From Anaerolineales bacterium (GTDB lineage Bacteria > Chloroflexota > Anaerolineae > Anaerolineales > DRMV01): 13,002 nt of DNA. Both the position numbers and the translations under genes were made by a program. The notes beneath the pieces are model-generated. The model did not search any database and had not been told where the DNA came from. It worked only from the letters and a program-made list of their open reading frames with translations. The DNA is taken from assembly GCA_015484985.1 (NCBI GenBank), contig WFUL01000145.1:1-13002 (forward strand), written 5' to 3'. This document shows positions 1-6,784 of this stretch, piece after piece (within the stretch, counting starts at the first letter, position 1; each line of letters begins with the position of its first letter).

Positions 1-129
1 GCGGTGGCGGGGAGCCTGCTCGTGCTTTTGAGCGCCTATCGCTTGTTGCGCCCGGTCACGAAACGCAAGGAACCGACCCCTTTGTCTCCTTCCACCACGA
101 TTCCACCATCGGAGGATGGTCATGGCTGA
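1..129 (+). CDS. C-terminal end of a membrane protein (partial, 5' end outside window)
   Basis: Frame 1 is open from the window edge to a TGA at 127-129, giving 42 residues. They begin with a hydrophobic stretch (AVAGSLLVLLSAYRLL), consistent with the end of a transmembrane helix. A basic segment (RPVTKRKE) and a polar Pro/Ser/Thr-rich tail follow. The hydrophobic-then-basic order suggests the tail is cytoplasmic. The stop overlaps the start of the next gene by 8 bp, so the two are probably cotranscribed and translationally coupled. Too little is present to name a family. The overlap with a well-supported gene start and the sensible TM/tail composition argue that the frame is real. Confidence 0.55.
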   Translation, partial: AVAGSLLVLLSAYRLLRPVTKRKEPTPLSPSTTIPPSEDGHG

Positions 130-577
130 TTGGGTTCCCAGCACCGTGGCCGTACAGTGGGTTCCGGGGGAAGGGACCCGCATGTTGGGAAGGGATTCCC
201 GCGGGTTCATGCTGGCCCTTTCGGGTGGACGACCCCAGGTAGACGACGCTACCTGGCGGGGGTTGAAGTCGTCCGACCTGTTGCTGTTGGCCGTGGCCGG
301 GTGCGCCACCTATGATTTGGTCACCATTTTGGGGAAGCAACGTCAGCCCGTGGAACACATTGTGGTGCGCTGTCGGGGAGAACAGGAGCTCGACCCACCC
401 TATCGATTCCGTCGTATTCACCTGGAGTACCACATCTACGGGCGGGTGGACCCCGAGAAAGTGGCCCGGGCGGTGGAGTTGTTGGAGAACAAGTACTGTT
501 CCGTCATCGTCACCTTGAAGCCAGCTGTCCCTATCAGTAGTGAGTGGCATGTTCATTCCGGGGAGAGGAAGGAATAA
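122..577 (+). CDS. OsmC-family protein (peroxiredoxin-like fold)
   Basis: The 151-residue product matches the usual length of OsmC/Ohr-family proteins, which reduce organic hydroperoxides with a pair of cysteines in the cytoplasm. The central helix carries the family signature SSDLLLLAVAGCATYDLV, with the first cysteine at about residue 61. The second is at about 126 (ENKYCSV), and the C-terminal strand has the typical SVIVTLKPAVPI pattern. It looks closer to the YhfA-like OsmC branch than to Ohr, so the substrate is not certain. GGAGG at 111-115 lies 6 bp before the ATG at 122. The in-frame ATG at 116 directly abuts the GGAGG and is a less likely start. The gene overlaps the preceding membrane-protein gene by 8 bp, and its stop codon lies inside the downstream terminator stem. 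Confidence 0.85.
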   Translation: MADWVPSTVAVQWVPGEGTRMLGRDSRGFMLALSGGRPQVDDATWRGLKSSDLLLLAVAGCATYDLVTILGKQRQPVEHIVVRCRGEQELDPPYRFRRIHLEYHIYGRVDPEKVARAVELLENKYCSVIVTLKPAVPISSEWHVHSGERKE

Positions 578-619
578 AGGGAGGGGGCGGCTTAGCCGCC
601 CCCTCCCTTTATTCCTTCC
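567..619. terminator. Bidirectional intrinsic terminator between convergent genes
   Basis: A perfect 25-bp inverted repeat (567-591 and 595-619) surrounds a TTA loop. Its core is GGCGGC-TTA-GCCGCC, and the outer arms are A-rich on the left and T-rich on the right. The left arm contains the TAA stop (575-577) of the OsmC gene, and the right arm ends 8 bp before the greA stop on the other strand. It can therefore serve both genes. It is one of six hairpins in the window with a similar core. Confidence 0.85.
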
Positions 620-626
620 AGAGGAT

Positions 627-1091
627 TTACTCCACTTTGAGAATTTTTACCCGGAAAGAACCCGCCGGAGCCCGGACTTCCACCACATCTCCCACCTTTT
701 TGCCCAAAAGGGCTTTCCCTAAGGGGGATTCGTGGGAGATGTAGCCCCGCTCGGGGTCGGCTTCCACCGGTCCCACGATGGTGTAGGTCTCCGGCGGCAT
801 ACCGTCTTCCTGAATGGTCACCTTGGACCCTAATTCCACCACCCCGTTCTTGCCGGAAGGATAGATGACCTTCGCCGTCGCCAAAAGGTGCTCCAACTCC
901 TGAATGCGGCCTTCCACAAAGGCCTGTTCCATCTTGGCTGCTTCGTACTCGGAGTTCTCGATGAGTTCACCGCCCTCGGACAGGGCTTCGTGCAGGCGCT
1001 GCGCCACCTCTTTGCGCTTCACCGTGCGCAGGTATTCCAGTTCCTCCTTGAGACGTTGATAGCCTTCGGGCGTCAGGTACGTCACCTTCAT
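627..1091 (-). CDS. greA: Transcription elongation factor GreA
   Basis: The 154-residue length is normal for GreA, which inserts its coiled coil into the RNA polymerase secondary channel and stimulates cleavage of backtracked RNA. Residues 1-75 form the N-terminal coiled coil, with the tip signature GGELIENSEYEAAK. The two acidic tip residues are E42 and E45; E. coli has an Asp at the first position (D41). The C-terminal half is the FKBP-like domain (GSKVTI...YTIVGPVEADP...ISHESPLGKALLGKKVGDVVEV). AGGAG lies a few bases before the ATG at 1091. The gene follows deoC on the same strand but has its own likely promoter and a hairpin in its leader, suggesting separate regulation. It converges on the OsmC gene. 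Confidence 0.96.
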   Translation of the reverse strand: MKVTYLTPEGYQRLKEELEYLRTVKRKEVAQRLHEALSEGGELIENSEYEAAKMEQAFVEGRIQELEHLLATAKVIYPSGKNGVVELGSKVTIQEDGMPPETYTIVGPVEADPERGYISHESPLGKALLGKKVGDVVEVRAPAGSFRVKILKVE

Positions 1092-1120
1092 ACAACTCCT
1101 CCCCGATGACTAAGGGTGGG

Positions 1121-1166
1121 AAAAGAAAAAGCCACGCGCAGGCGCGGCCCATTCCTTTCCCGTGGC
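1121..1166 (-). terminator. Terminator-like hairpin with T-run in the greA leader (possible attenuator)
   Basis: Read on the minus strand, GCCACG (1166-1161) pairs with CGTGGC (1136-1131), followed immediately by TTTTTCTTTT (1130-1121). An alternative inner stem (GCC...GGC with GCG/CGC pairs) ends at the same GGC, so the base of the structure is kept either way. It lies downstream of a TATAAT box and about 30 bp before the greA ATG. It would therefore act on a short leader transcript rather than at the end of a gene. Termination and read-through are inferred. Confidence 0.5.
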
Positions 1167-1172
1167 ACGCAG

Positions 1173-1181
1173 ATTATACCA
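1173..1181 (-). promoter_or_regulatory. Extended -10 promoter for greA
   Basis: The minus strand reads TGGTATAAT, a perfect -10 hexamer (1173-1178 on plus coordinates) preceded by the TGn extension. I see no good -35 at 16-18 bp, which is acceptable for an extended -10 promoter. Transcription would start near 1166, right at the leader hairpin. Confidence 0.6.
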
Positions 1182-1190
1182 GCGCGTGAA

Positions 1191-1218
1191 CCAAAAGGCC
1201 ATAGGGCAAAAGGCCTTT
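1191..1218 (-). terminator. Possible terminator after deoC
   Basis: Directly after the deoC stop, the minus strand has AAAGGCC and GGCCTTT arms (7 bp) around an 11-nt loop. The arm ends in TTTT then GG. The T-tract is short and partly inside the stem, so termination may be weak. Confidence 0.4.
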
Positions 1219-1219
1219 C

Positions 1220-2023
1220 TTATTCTTTGCTAATCTTTCGGGCCTCCTGCATCAGGCGGTCGCCGGCGCTGGTTCCCAGGCGGTTGGCGCCAGCCCGGAT
1301 GAAGTCCAGGGCCTGGGCATACGAGCGAATCCCCCCGGCGGCTTTGACACCCATGTCCGGCCCTACCGTCTGGCGCATGAGGCGCACGTCTTCCACGGTG
1401 GCTCCACGCGGGCCGAATCCGGTGGAAGTCTTGACGAAATCCGCGCCCGCGGCCTGGGCCAAGCGGCAGGCCCGCACGATTTCCTCTTCGCTCAGCAGGC
1501 CCGTCTCCAGAATGACTTTGACCTGGGCACCCGCGGCGTGGGCTGTTTCCACCACGGCGTGGATGTCCTGCAGCACCCGGTCGTCCCGACCGGCCTTGAG
1601 CAGCCCGATGGCCAGCACCATGTCGATTTCCTCCGCGCCATCGTGCAGGGCCTGGAGGGTTTCGTACACCTTGGCCGTGGTGCTGGTGTTCCCCAGGGGG
1701 AAGCCCACCACCGTGCAGACCCGGACAGGGGTGTCCGCCAGCAGGTCCGCGGCCAGGGCCACGTACACGGGGGGCACGCAGACGGCCGCAAAGCGGTATT
1801 CCCGGGCCGTCTGGCACAGGGCTTCGATTTGGCCCGGCGTGCTCTCGGGCTTGAGCAGGGTGTGGTCGATGTAACGGGCCAGGGTCTCGGGCCCCGGAGG
1901 TGGCAGGGGCGCTTCTTCGCGTTGCCAGCGAACCGCCTGCCAGGACTTTCCCCAGCGTACCACCCGCAGGCGAGGTGCATGGGGGCTTTCCTGGATTTCG
2001 GGTTGAGGCCAGAGGGTGTCCAT
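1220..2023 (-). CDS. deoC: Deoxyribose-phosphate aldolase
   Basis: DeoC is a class I aldolase that splits 2-deoxyribose 5-phosphate into glyceraldehyde 3-phosphate and acetaldehyde during deoxynucleoside breakdown. The TIM-barrel domain begins near residue 49 (ARYIDHTLLKPE). The Schiff-base lysine is K198 in FVKTSTGFG, the second active-site lysine is K227 in VKAAGGIR, and the proton-relay aspartate is in EEIDMV (D134). The 267-residue length exceeds the usual ~220 because of an N-terminal extension of about 48 residues, rich in Pro, Arg and Trp. The start at 2023 is supported by AGGAGG 8 bp upstream. It sits 46 bp after der on the same strand, so cotranscription with der is likely. Confidence 0.94.
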   Translation of the reverse strand: MDTLWPQPEIQESPHAPRLRVVRWGKSWQAVRWQREEAPLPPPGPETLARYIDHTLLKPESTPGQIEALCQTAREYRFAAVCVPPVYVALAADLLADTPVRVCTVVGFPLGNTSTTAKVYETLQALHDGAEEIDMVLAIGLLKAGRDDRVLQDIHAVVETAHAAGAQVKVILETGLLSEEEIVRACRLAQAAGADFVKTSTGFGPRGATVEDVRLMRQTVGPDMGVKAAGGIRSYAQALDFIRAGANRLGTSAGDRLMQEARKISKE

Positions 2024-2069
2024 ACCGTCATCCTCCTTTCAGGGGTGCGGGTCAGGGGTACGGGAAGCC

Positions 2070-3497
2070 TTATGACTTGGCCTTGTTGGCCGCGGCCTGC
2101 CGGTTTCGGGCTTTCCGTTCCCGCTTGCGCAAAATAAACCGTATCGGCGTTCCGGGGTAGGGGAACTCCTCCCGGATGCGGTTTTCCAGATAGCGCAGGT
2201 AGGAGAAGTGGGCCAGGTCGGGGTCGTTGACGTGAAGGACGATGGTGGGAGGCGGTTTCCCCACCTGGGCCGCGAAGTAAATCTTGAACATCTTGCCCCC
2301 CTTGCCGGGAGGGGGATGGGCCTCCATGGCCTGCTGGAGGATGCGATTCAGCCGCGAAGTGGGGATGCGCTGCCGTCGCGCATCGGCCACTTCCAGCACC
2401 GTGGGCAGGATGCGGCTCACCCGTTGGCCCGTTTTGGCGGATACGAAGAGGATGGGCGCATAGTCCAGGAACTTGAGGCGGGCCCGGACGTACTCGGTGT
2501 ACCGGTTGATGGTGAACTCGTCCTTCTCGATGGCATCCCACTTGTTCACCACGATGATGGCCGATACGCCCGCGTCCATGATGAAACCCGCGATGTGCTG
2601 GTCCTGGGCAACCACCCCTTCGGTGGCGTCGATGACCAGCAGGGCCACATCGGCCCGTTGCAGCGCCCGCAAGGCCCGGAGCACGCTGAACTTCTCCACG
2701 CCCATTTCAATGCGACCCCGGCGTCGAATGCCCGCCGTGTCCACCAGGATGATGTCCCGACCATAGTAGCGGATGGGCGTGTCGATGGCGTCGCGCGTGG
2801 TGCCGGGAATGGGGCTGACCAGCACCCGCTCCTGACCCACCAGGCGGTTGAGCAGGCTGGATTTGCCCACGTTGGGCCGTCCCACGATGGCCACCCGGAT
2901 GGCCTCGTCCTCTTCTTCCTCCCGATAGCGGGGCGCATAGGGGAGGACCTCCAGCAGGCGGTCCAGCATGTCCCCCACGCCCTTGCCGTGGAGGGCGGAA
3001 ATGGGCAGGGGGTCGCCGAAGCCCAGCCGGTAGAACTCCATGATTTCCGCGGGGTTAGGGACGTCGTCCACTTTGTTGACCACCAGGAGCACCGGTGGAT
3101 GCATGGCGCCGTCCTTGGGTTTCTGCAGGCGACGCAGAACCTCGGCGACCTGTTCGTCGGCGGGGGTGACGCCGTCTCGAGCATCCACCACGAAGAGGAC
3201 CGCGTCGGCTTCCTGGACCGCGGCCTGAACCTGCTCCCGAATGGCCTCGATGAAGTCCGCGGAATCCACGGACAGGGGTTCCCGGCCGCTCTGTCCCGCG
3301 GTGGGGTCCAGTCCCCCGGTGTCCACGATATCAAAGACCCGGCCCTGCCATTCCACCGTGCCGTAAATCCGGTCCCGGGTGGTGCCGGGCACGTCGTAGA
3401 CCACGGCCCGGCGCTCGCCCACGAGCCGGTTGAACAGGGTGCTCTTTCCCACGTTAGGGCGACCCACGATGGCCACCAGGGGACGACCTTTGGCCAT
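2070..3497 (-). CDS. der: Ribosome-assembly GTPase Der (EngA)
   Basis: Der has two tandem GTPase domains and a KH-like domain, and is needed for 50S ribosomal subunit maturation. The 475-residue product shows both G domains. The first has G1 GRPNVGKS at about 12-19, DTGG at 59-62 and NKVD at 141-144. The second has GRPNVGKS at about 206-213, DTAG at 253-256 and NKWD at 318-321. The C-terminal KH-like part runs from about residue 375 (KIYFAAQVG...PTIVLHVND...NRIREEFPYPGTPIRFILRKR) and ends in a basic tail. GGGAGG 7 bp before the ATG at 3497 and the standard N-terminus (MAKGRPLVAIVGRPN) fix the start. A start at 3563 would add 22 unrelated residues. deoC follows 46 bp downstream. Confidence 0.97.
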   Translation of the reverse strand: MAKGRPLVAIVGRPNVGKSTLFNRLVGERRAVVYDVPGTTRDRIYGTVEWQGRVFDIVDTGGLDPTAGQSGREPLSVDSADFIEAIREQVQAAVQEADAVLFVVDARDGVTPADEQVAEVLRRLQKPKDGAMHPPVLLVVNKVDDVPNPAEIMEFYRLGFGDPLPISALHGKGVGDMLDRLLEVLPYAPRYREEEEDEAIRVAIVGRPNVGKSSLLNRLVGQERVLVSPIPGTTRDAIDTPIRYYGRDIILVDTAGIRRRGRIEMGVEKFSVLRALRALQRADVALLVIDATEGVVAQDQHIAGFIMDAGVSAIIVVNKWDAIEKDEFTINRYTEYVRARLKFLDYAPILFVSAKTGQRVSRILPTVLEVADARRQRIPTSRLNRILQQAMEAHPPPGKGGKMFKIYFAAQVGKPPPTIVLHVNDPDLAHFSYLRYLENRIREEFPYPGTPIRFILRKRERKARNRQAAANKAKS

Positions 3498-3532
3498 GCA
3501 TTTACCTCCCGTTGTCAACAACCCACGGGGAC

Positions 3533-3538
3533 ATTGTA
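3533..3538 (-). promoter_or_regulatory. Candidate -10 box for der
   Basis: The minus strand has TACAAT about 35 bp upstream of the der start. A TTGCGG lies 19 bp further upstream as a weak -35. Two copies of CCGTTTTCC (plus coordinates 3542-3550 and 3565-3573, 23 bp apart) flank this area. Confidence 0.35.
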
Positions 3539-3661
3539 CCTGGAAAACGGTCCGGAGCCGCAAGGGAAAACGGAAGCCGCTGCCCTCACATCATCTCTAT
3601 TCCCAGCGGTCCAGGACCTGGTTCGACCTACACGAGACTTGGACCGTACTCGTTATGCTGC

Positions 3662-3694
3662 AAAATATAGGGCACCAGAAGTGCCCCATATTTT
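3662..3694. repeat. Palindrome with 13-bp stem (one mismatch)
   Basis: AAAATAT and GGGCAC (3662-3675, separated by one unpaired A) pair with GTGCCC and ATATTTT (3681-3694) around a 5-nt loop. There is a single A/C mismatch. The AT-rich outer part and GC-rich inner part resemble an intrinsic terminator readable on both strands. No adjacent gene ends here. Confidence 0.65.
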
Positions 3695-3736
3695 CGAACC
3701 CTCCCCCGGCCCCTGTCACATACCCAAGGAAGAAAG

Positions 3737-3781
3737 ATACATTGATGCAGCGGCGGCGAAGCCGCCGCTGCATCAATGTAT
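3737..3781. repeat. Perfect 21-bp palindrome with GGCGGC-GAA-GCCGCC core
   Basis: The arms 3737-3757 and 3761-3781 are perfectly complementary around GAA. The inner core matches the other core-sharing hairpins, while the outer arm (ATACATTGATGCA) is unique to this copy. TTTCCCC follows on the plus strand and a T-rich CTTTCTTCCTT on the minus strand. It looks like a terminator but lies between divergent genes. Confidence 0.75.
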
Positions 3782-3925
3782 TTCCCCTCCTTAGGTCCCG
3801 TGTCCAGTCAGGACTATCTACGGCTTGCAGAGATTGGTCTGGCTGGCCCATCTGACATGTCCTTCGCTTGGGGCGAGAAACGGGATCGCGCTGAGATATG
3901 GGTATGCATCAGCTCCCGGCACGCA

Positions 3926-3954
3926 TTGACACCCATTCGGCCCTGGACTACACT
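3926..3954 (+). promoter_or_regulatory. Sigma70-type promoter for the oxoamine synthase gene
   Basis: A consensus TTGACA (3926-3931), a 17-bp spacer and TACACT (3949-3954) lie about 30 bp before the ATG at 3984. This spacing predicts a short 5' leader of roughly 20 nt. Confidence 0.8.
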
Positions 3955-3983
3955 TGGGACATCCCAATCCAGGAGGGGCAACC

Positions 3984-5216
3984 ATGCCGATGGACCCCAA
4001 AACCGCACAGGACCGAATTGGACAGCGCATTCGTACTCTGATGGAACGGGTGAATACGGCCAAGGCCAACAATCTTTACTTCTACAACGTGCCTGTGGAA
4101 GAGTTCCAGGGTGGCGCCCGGGTTCGGGTGGGAGGCAAGGAGATGCTCATGTTCGCCTCCTACAGTTACCTGGGCCTCATCGGGCACCCGCGCATCAACG
4201 AGGCGGCCAAGCGGGCCATTGACAAATACGGCACCGGCACCCACGGGGTGCGCTCCCTGGCCGGTACCCTGCCCGTGCACCAGGAGTTGGAAGAGACCAT
4301 TGCCGAATTCAAGGGCGCGGAAGGCGCGGTGGTGTTCTCGTCGGGCTATGTGACGAACCTGAGCGTCATCGCCGCGCTGGTGGGCCGGGGAGACTACGTG
4401 TTCTCGGACAAACTGAACCACGCCAGCATCGTGGACGGGTGCCTGATGTCGGGCGCCAAGTTCGTGCGCTTCCGCCACAACGACATGGATTCCCTGGAAC
4501 AGCGTTTGCAATCCGTTCCTTCGGATGCCACCAAACTCATCGTGGCCGACGCCGTGTTCAGCATGGACGGCGACATCATCGACCTGCCTCGCCTGGTGGA
4601 ACTGGCCCGTAAGTACAACGCCTGGCTCATGATTGACGAGGCCCACTCCGTGGGCGTGTTGGGCAAGACGGGCCGGGGGATTGAGGAACACTTCGGCCTG
4701 GGTGACGTCATCGACATCAAGATGGGTACGCTGAGCAAGACCATCCCCTCGGTGGGCGGGTACATCGCGGGCAAAAAGGACCTGGTGGAGTACATCCGCC
4801 ACGCCAGCCGGGCCTACATCTTCTCCGCGGCATTGCCGCCGGCCCAGGCCGCGGCGGCGGCAGAGGCCTTCCGGGTCATCATGGACGAGCCCTGGCGGGT
4901 GGAGAAACTCCAGGCCAACGCGCAGCATTTCATCCAGGGCCTGAAGGAGCGAGGCTTCGATACCCTGTTCACCGAAACGGCCATTGTGCCGGTGCTCTGC
5001 GGCGAAGACGAGACGGCCTTCCGCATGACCGCGGAGTCCTTCAAGCGGGGCATCTTCGTGCTGCCCGTCATCTCTCCCGCGGTGCCCGTGGGCATGGCCC
5101 GGTTGCGGGCCACGGTGACCACCGCGCACGAACCCGAGGACATCGAATACGCCATGGACGTCTTCGTGGACGCGGCCCAGGCCGTGGGCCTGCCTCTGCG
5201 CCAACCCACTCCATGA
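3984..5216 (+). CDS. PLP-dependent alpha-oxoamine synthase family enzyme (AONS/KBL/SPT-like)
   Basis: The 410-residue protein belongs to the pyridoxal-phosphate family that condenses an amino acid with an acyl-CoA and loses CO2, or runs the related KBL reaction. Visible motifs are YLGLIGHPRI, the glycine-rich YGTGTHGVRSLAGT (82-95) and SSGY (119-122). Others are NHAS with a His likely stacking on PLP (H146), IDEAHSVGVLGKTGRG (D218, H221) and the PLP lysine in TLSKTIPSVGG (K252). The end, PAVPVGMARLRATVTTAHEPEDI, is also typical. AGGAGG at 3971-3976 is 7 bp before the ATG at 3984; an upstream ATG at 3954 overlaps the -10 box. No bio, threonine-degradation or lipid genes lie nearby, so the substrate (pimeloyl-CoA, acetyl-CoA or palmitoyl-CoA) cannot be assigned. 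rlmI follows 49 bp downstream. Confidence 0.9.
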   Translation: MPMDPKTAQDRIGQRIRTLMERVNTAKANNLYFYNVPVEEFQGGARVRVGGKEMLMFASYSYLGLIGHPRINEAAKRAIDKYGTGTHGVRSLAGTLPVHQELEETIAEFKGAEGAVVFSSGYVTNLSVIAALVGRGDYVFSDKLNHASIVDGCLMSGAKFVRFRHNDMDSLEQRLQSVPSDATKLIVADAVFSMDGDIIDLPRLVELARKYNAWLMIDEAHSVGVLGKTGRGIEEHFGLGDVIDIKMGTLSKTIPSVGGYIAGKKDLVEYIRHASRAYIFSAALPPAQAAAAAEAFRVIMDEPWRVEKLQANAQHFIQGLKERGFDTLFTETAIVPVLCGEDETAFRMTAESFKRGIFVLPVISPAVPVGMARLRATVTTAHEPEDIEYAMDVFVDAAQAVGLPLRQPTP

Positions 5217-5223
5217 GGTCTGG

Positions 5224-5251
5224 CCGTCAGCCGACCGCCGACTGCCGACTG
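5224..5251 (-). repeat. Heptad tandem repeat (4 units)
   Basis: There are four contiguous 7-bp units. On the minus strand they read CAGTCGG, CAGTCGG, CGGTCGG and CTGACGG. They fill most of the gap between the oxoamine synthase stop and the rlmI start, where a ribosome binding site would be expected. The same unit (CRGTCRG) recurs at 6483-6503 and 9614-9648. Confidence 0.7.
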
Positions 5252-5265
5252 CGGACAACCCACTG

Positions 5266-6447
5266 ATGGCGTCCCTGCTCCTCAAGCCCGGTCGCGAAAA
5301 GGCCCTGCTGCGCCGGCACCCCTGGGTGTTCTCCGGCGCGGTGCAGCGGGTTAAAGGCAACCCCGGCCCCGGGGAAACCGTGGCGGTGCTCACCGCGGAG
5401 GGCAAATTCCTGGCCCAGGCCGCGTACAGCCCGCATTCCCAAATTCGCGCCCGGGTGTGGACCTTCCGCGACGACGTGGTGGTGGGACCGGATTGGTTCC
5501 GGGAGCGGTTGGAGGCGGCCCGCTCCCGGCGGGAGGGCTGGATTCCCCCCGAAACCACGGCCTACCGGGTGGTCTTCGGTGAGGCCGACGGCCTGCCGGG
5601 ACTCATCGTGGACCGATATGAAGATACCCTTGTGGTGCAATTGCTCAGCGCGGGCGCGGAATACTGGCGGGAGACCTGGGTCACGCTGCTGAAGGAATGG
5701 CCCGGGGTGCGCCACATCTACGAGCGCTCCGACGTGGAAGTGCGCCGGTTGGAGGGCCTAGAACCCCGGTCCGGCCCCTTATGGGGTCAACCGCCCCGGT
5801 ACGTTCGCTATCGAGAGTGCGGACTGACCTTCGTGGCCGATATCGTGCAGGGGCATAAGACGGGGGCCTATCTGGACCAGCGGGAGAACCGCCGGGTGGT
5901 GCGGGCCCTGGCCCGGGGCCGGGAGGTGCTGGACGTTTTCTGTTACACAGGAGGCTTCACCGTGTACGCCCTGGCGGGTAGGGCCGCCCATGTCACCGCG
6001 GTGGACGTGTCGGAAGAGGCCCTGAGCCAGGCCCGGGAACACGTGGCCCTCAACGGGCTCCCCCAGGAACGGGTGACCTGGGTGCAGGGCAACGCCTTTG
6101 AGGTGCTGCGGGACCTGGTCGCCCGGGGCCGCACCTTCGACCTCATCGTGCTGGACCCGCCCAAGTTCGCCCAGCGGGCCGAACAGGTCCCCCAGGCGGC
6201 CCGAGGATACAAGGACATCAATCGGCTGGCTTTTCTGCTCTTGCGTCCCGGCGGCCTGCTGGTGACCTTTTCCTGTTCCGGGCACGTTGCCCCGGACCTT
6301 TTCCAGAAAATCGTGGCCGATGCCGCGCTGGACGCGGACCGGGAGGCCCACATCCTGCAACGCCTCTTCCAGGGGCCTGACCACCCTGTGGCCCTGCCGT
6401 ATCCCGAGGCGGCCTACCTGAAAGGGCTCGTGGTACGGGTCGCGTGA
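5266..6447 (+). CDS. rlmI: 23S rRNA (cytosine-C5) methyltransferase, RlmI family
   Basis: RlmI methylates C1962 of 23S rRNA using S-adenosylmethionine. The 393-residue length is close to E. coli RlmI (396). An N-terminal PUA domain covers about residues 1-75 (LLLKPGREKALLRRHPWVFSGAV opens it). A central RlmI-type region follows (FGEADGLPGLIVDRY), then the Rossmann methyltransferase domain. That domain carries the SAM motif LDVFCYTGGF (222-231), the acidic VDVSEEAL, LDPPKF (296-301) and FSCS with the likely catalytic cysteine C337. No clear Shine-Dalgarno precedes the ATG at 5266; a heptad repeat occupies that place. The start is chosen because the N-terminus matches the family. It is probably cotranscribed with the upstream gene. 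Confidence 0.92.
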   Translation: MASLLLKPGREKALLRRHPWVFSGAVQRVKGNPGPGETVAVLTAEGKFLAQAAYSPHSQIRARVWTFRDDVVVGPDWFRERLEAARSRREGWIPPETTAYRVVFGEADGLPGLIVDRYEDTLVVQLLSAGAEYWRETWVTLLKEWPGVRHIYERSDVEVRRLEGLEPRSGPLWGQPPRYVRYRECGLTFVADIVQGHKTGAYLDQRENRRVVRALARGREVLDVFCYTGGFTVYALAGRAAHVTAVDVSEEALSQAREHVALNGLPQERVTWVQGNAFEVLRDLVARGRTFDLIVLDPPKFAQRAEQVPQAARGYKDINRLAFLLLRPGGLLVTFSCSGHVAPDLFQKIVADAALDADREAHILQRLFQGPDHPVALPYPEAAYLKGLVVRVA

Positions 6448-6482
6448 GGCCCACGGCGTTGCATCCATCGGGGCCAAGCCGC

Positions 6483-6503
6483 CGGTCAGCAGTCAGCCGT
6501 CCC
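6483..6503 (+). repeat. Heptad tandem repeat (2 full units plus a degenerate third)
   Basis: CGGTCAG, CAGTCAG and then CCGTCCC follow in exact 7-bp phase. The unit is the same as in the arrays at 5224-5251 (opposite strand) and 9614-9648. Confidence 0.55.
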
Positions 6504-6657
6504 CACGCAGTCCGACGGGTGGCCACGGGGGTTCCACCAATGCCCCAGCATCTGAGGTTCGGATAAAGGTCGGGACGGAAGGGGGATGACGCCTGCCGAG
6601 AAAGGACACCAGCGTTTCGCGCAGGCCTGACCCGACCCTGGACTGCAGCAAAGAAGA

Positions 6658-6705
6658 AGAGATCATGTGAGTAGTAGCGGCGAAGCCCCTGCTCACATGA
6701 TCTCT
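6658..6705. repeat. Hairpin with 14-bp perfect outer stem and GGCGAAGCC core
   Basis: AGAGATCATGTGAG (6658-6671) pairs perfectly with CTCACATGATCTCT (6692-6705). The interior contains AGCGGCGAAGCC with imperfect pairing, including a duplicated TAG on the left arm. It lies 210 bp beyond the rlmI stop and lacks a T-run on the plus strand. The minus strand beyond it is T-rich (TCTTCTTCTTTG). It is a member of the core-sharing hairpin family. Confidence 0.65.
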
Positions 6706-6757
6706 CATGGCGGGCCCAGGGAGGAGCGACGTGGGCTTTGCCGTCATCCCTTGATGC

Positions 6758-6784
6758 TTGGCGTGCCCGCAGGTGTGGTAGGAT
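6758..6784 (+). promoter_or_regulatory. Candidate promoter of the beta-CASP hydrolase gene
   Basis: TAGGAT (6779-6784) is preceded by TGG, forming an extended -10. TTGGCG (6758-6763) is a possible -35 at a short 15-bp spacing. The ATG is about 30 bp downstream. Confidence 0.4.

Larger units (their letters stand above)
3498..3925. other. Divergent intergenic region with two long palindromes, no gene recognised
   Basis: About 430 bp lie between the der start and the promoter of the oxoamine-synthase gene. No reading frame here looks coding; the apparent ones run through the palindromes in both directions. The region holds the candidate der -10, two terminator-like palindromes (3662-3694 and 3737-3781), and about 145 bp after them in which I recognise nothing. 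Both flanking genes are transcribed away from this region, so neither needs a terminator here. Confidence 0.6.
6448..6757. other. Noncoding region with heptad repeat and hairpin
   Basis: About 310 bp between the rlmI stop and the next promoter. It holds a heptad repeat (6483-6503) and a long hairpin (6658-6705). In the rest I see no convincing gene, tRNA or known RNA element. Reading frames that cross it are extensions of, or antisense to, neighbouring genes. Confidence 0.55.

Noticed and set aside
3498..3563. Longer der start at 3563
   Set aside because: It would add 22 residues unlike Der N-termini and would cross the candidate -10 box. The ATG at 3497 has GGGAGG at 7 bp.
3542..3573. Pair of GGAAAACGG direct repeats upstream of der as an operator
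   Set aside because: Two 9-bp copies 23 bp apart are suggestive, but there is no other site or regulator in view to support it.
2208..3794. 528-residue plus-strand frame over der
   Set aside because: Antisense shadow of der; it also reads through both palindromes upstream of der and has no family motif.
3948..5558. 536-residue minus-strand frame over the oxoamine synthase
   Set aside because: Shadow of a gene with complete catalytic motifs on the other strand; His/Gly/Arg-rich and without recognisable domains.
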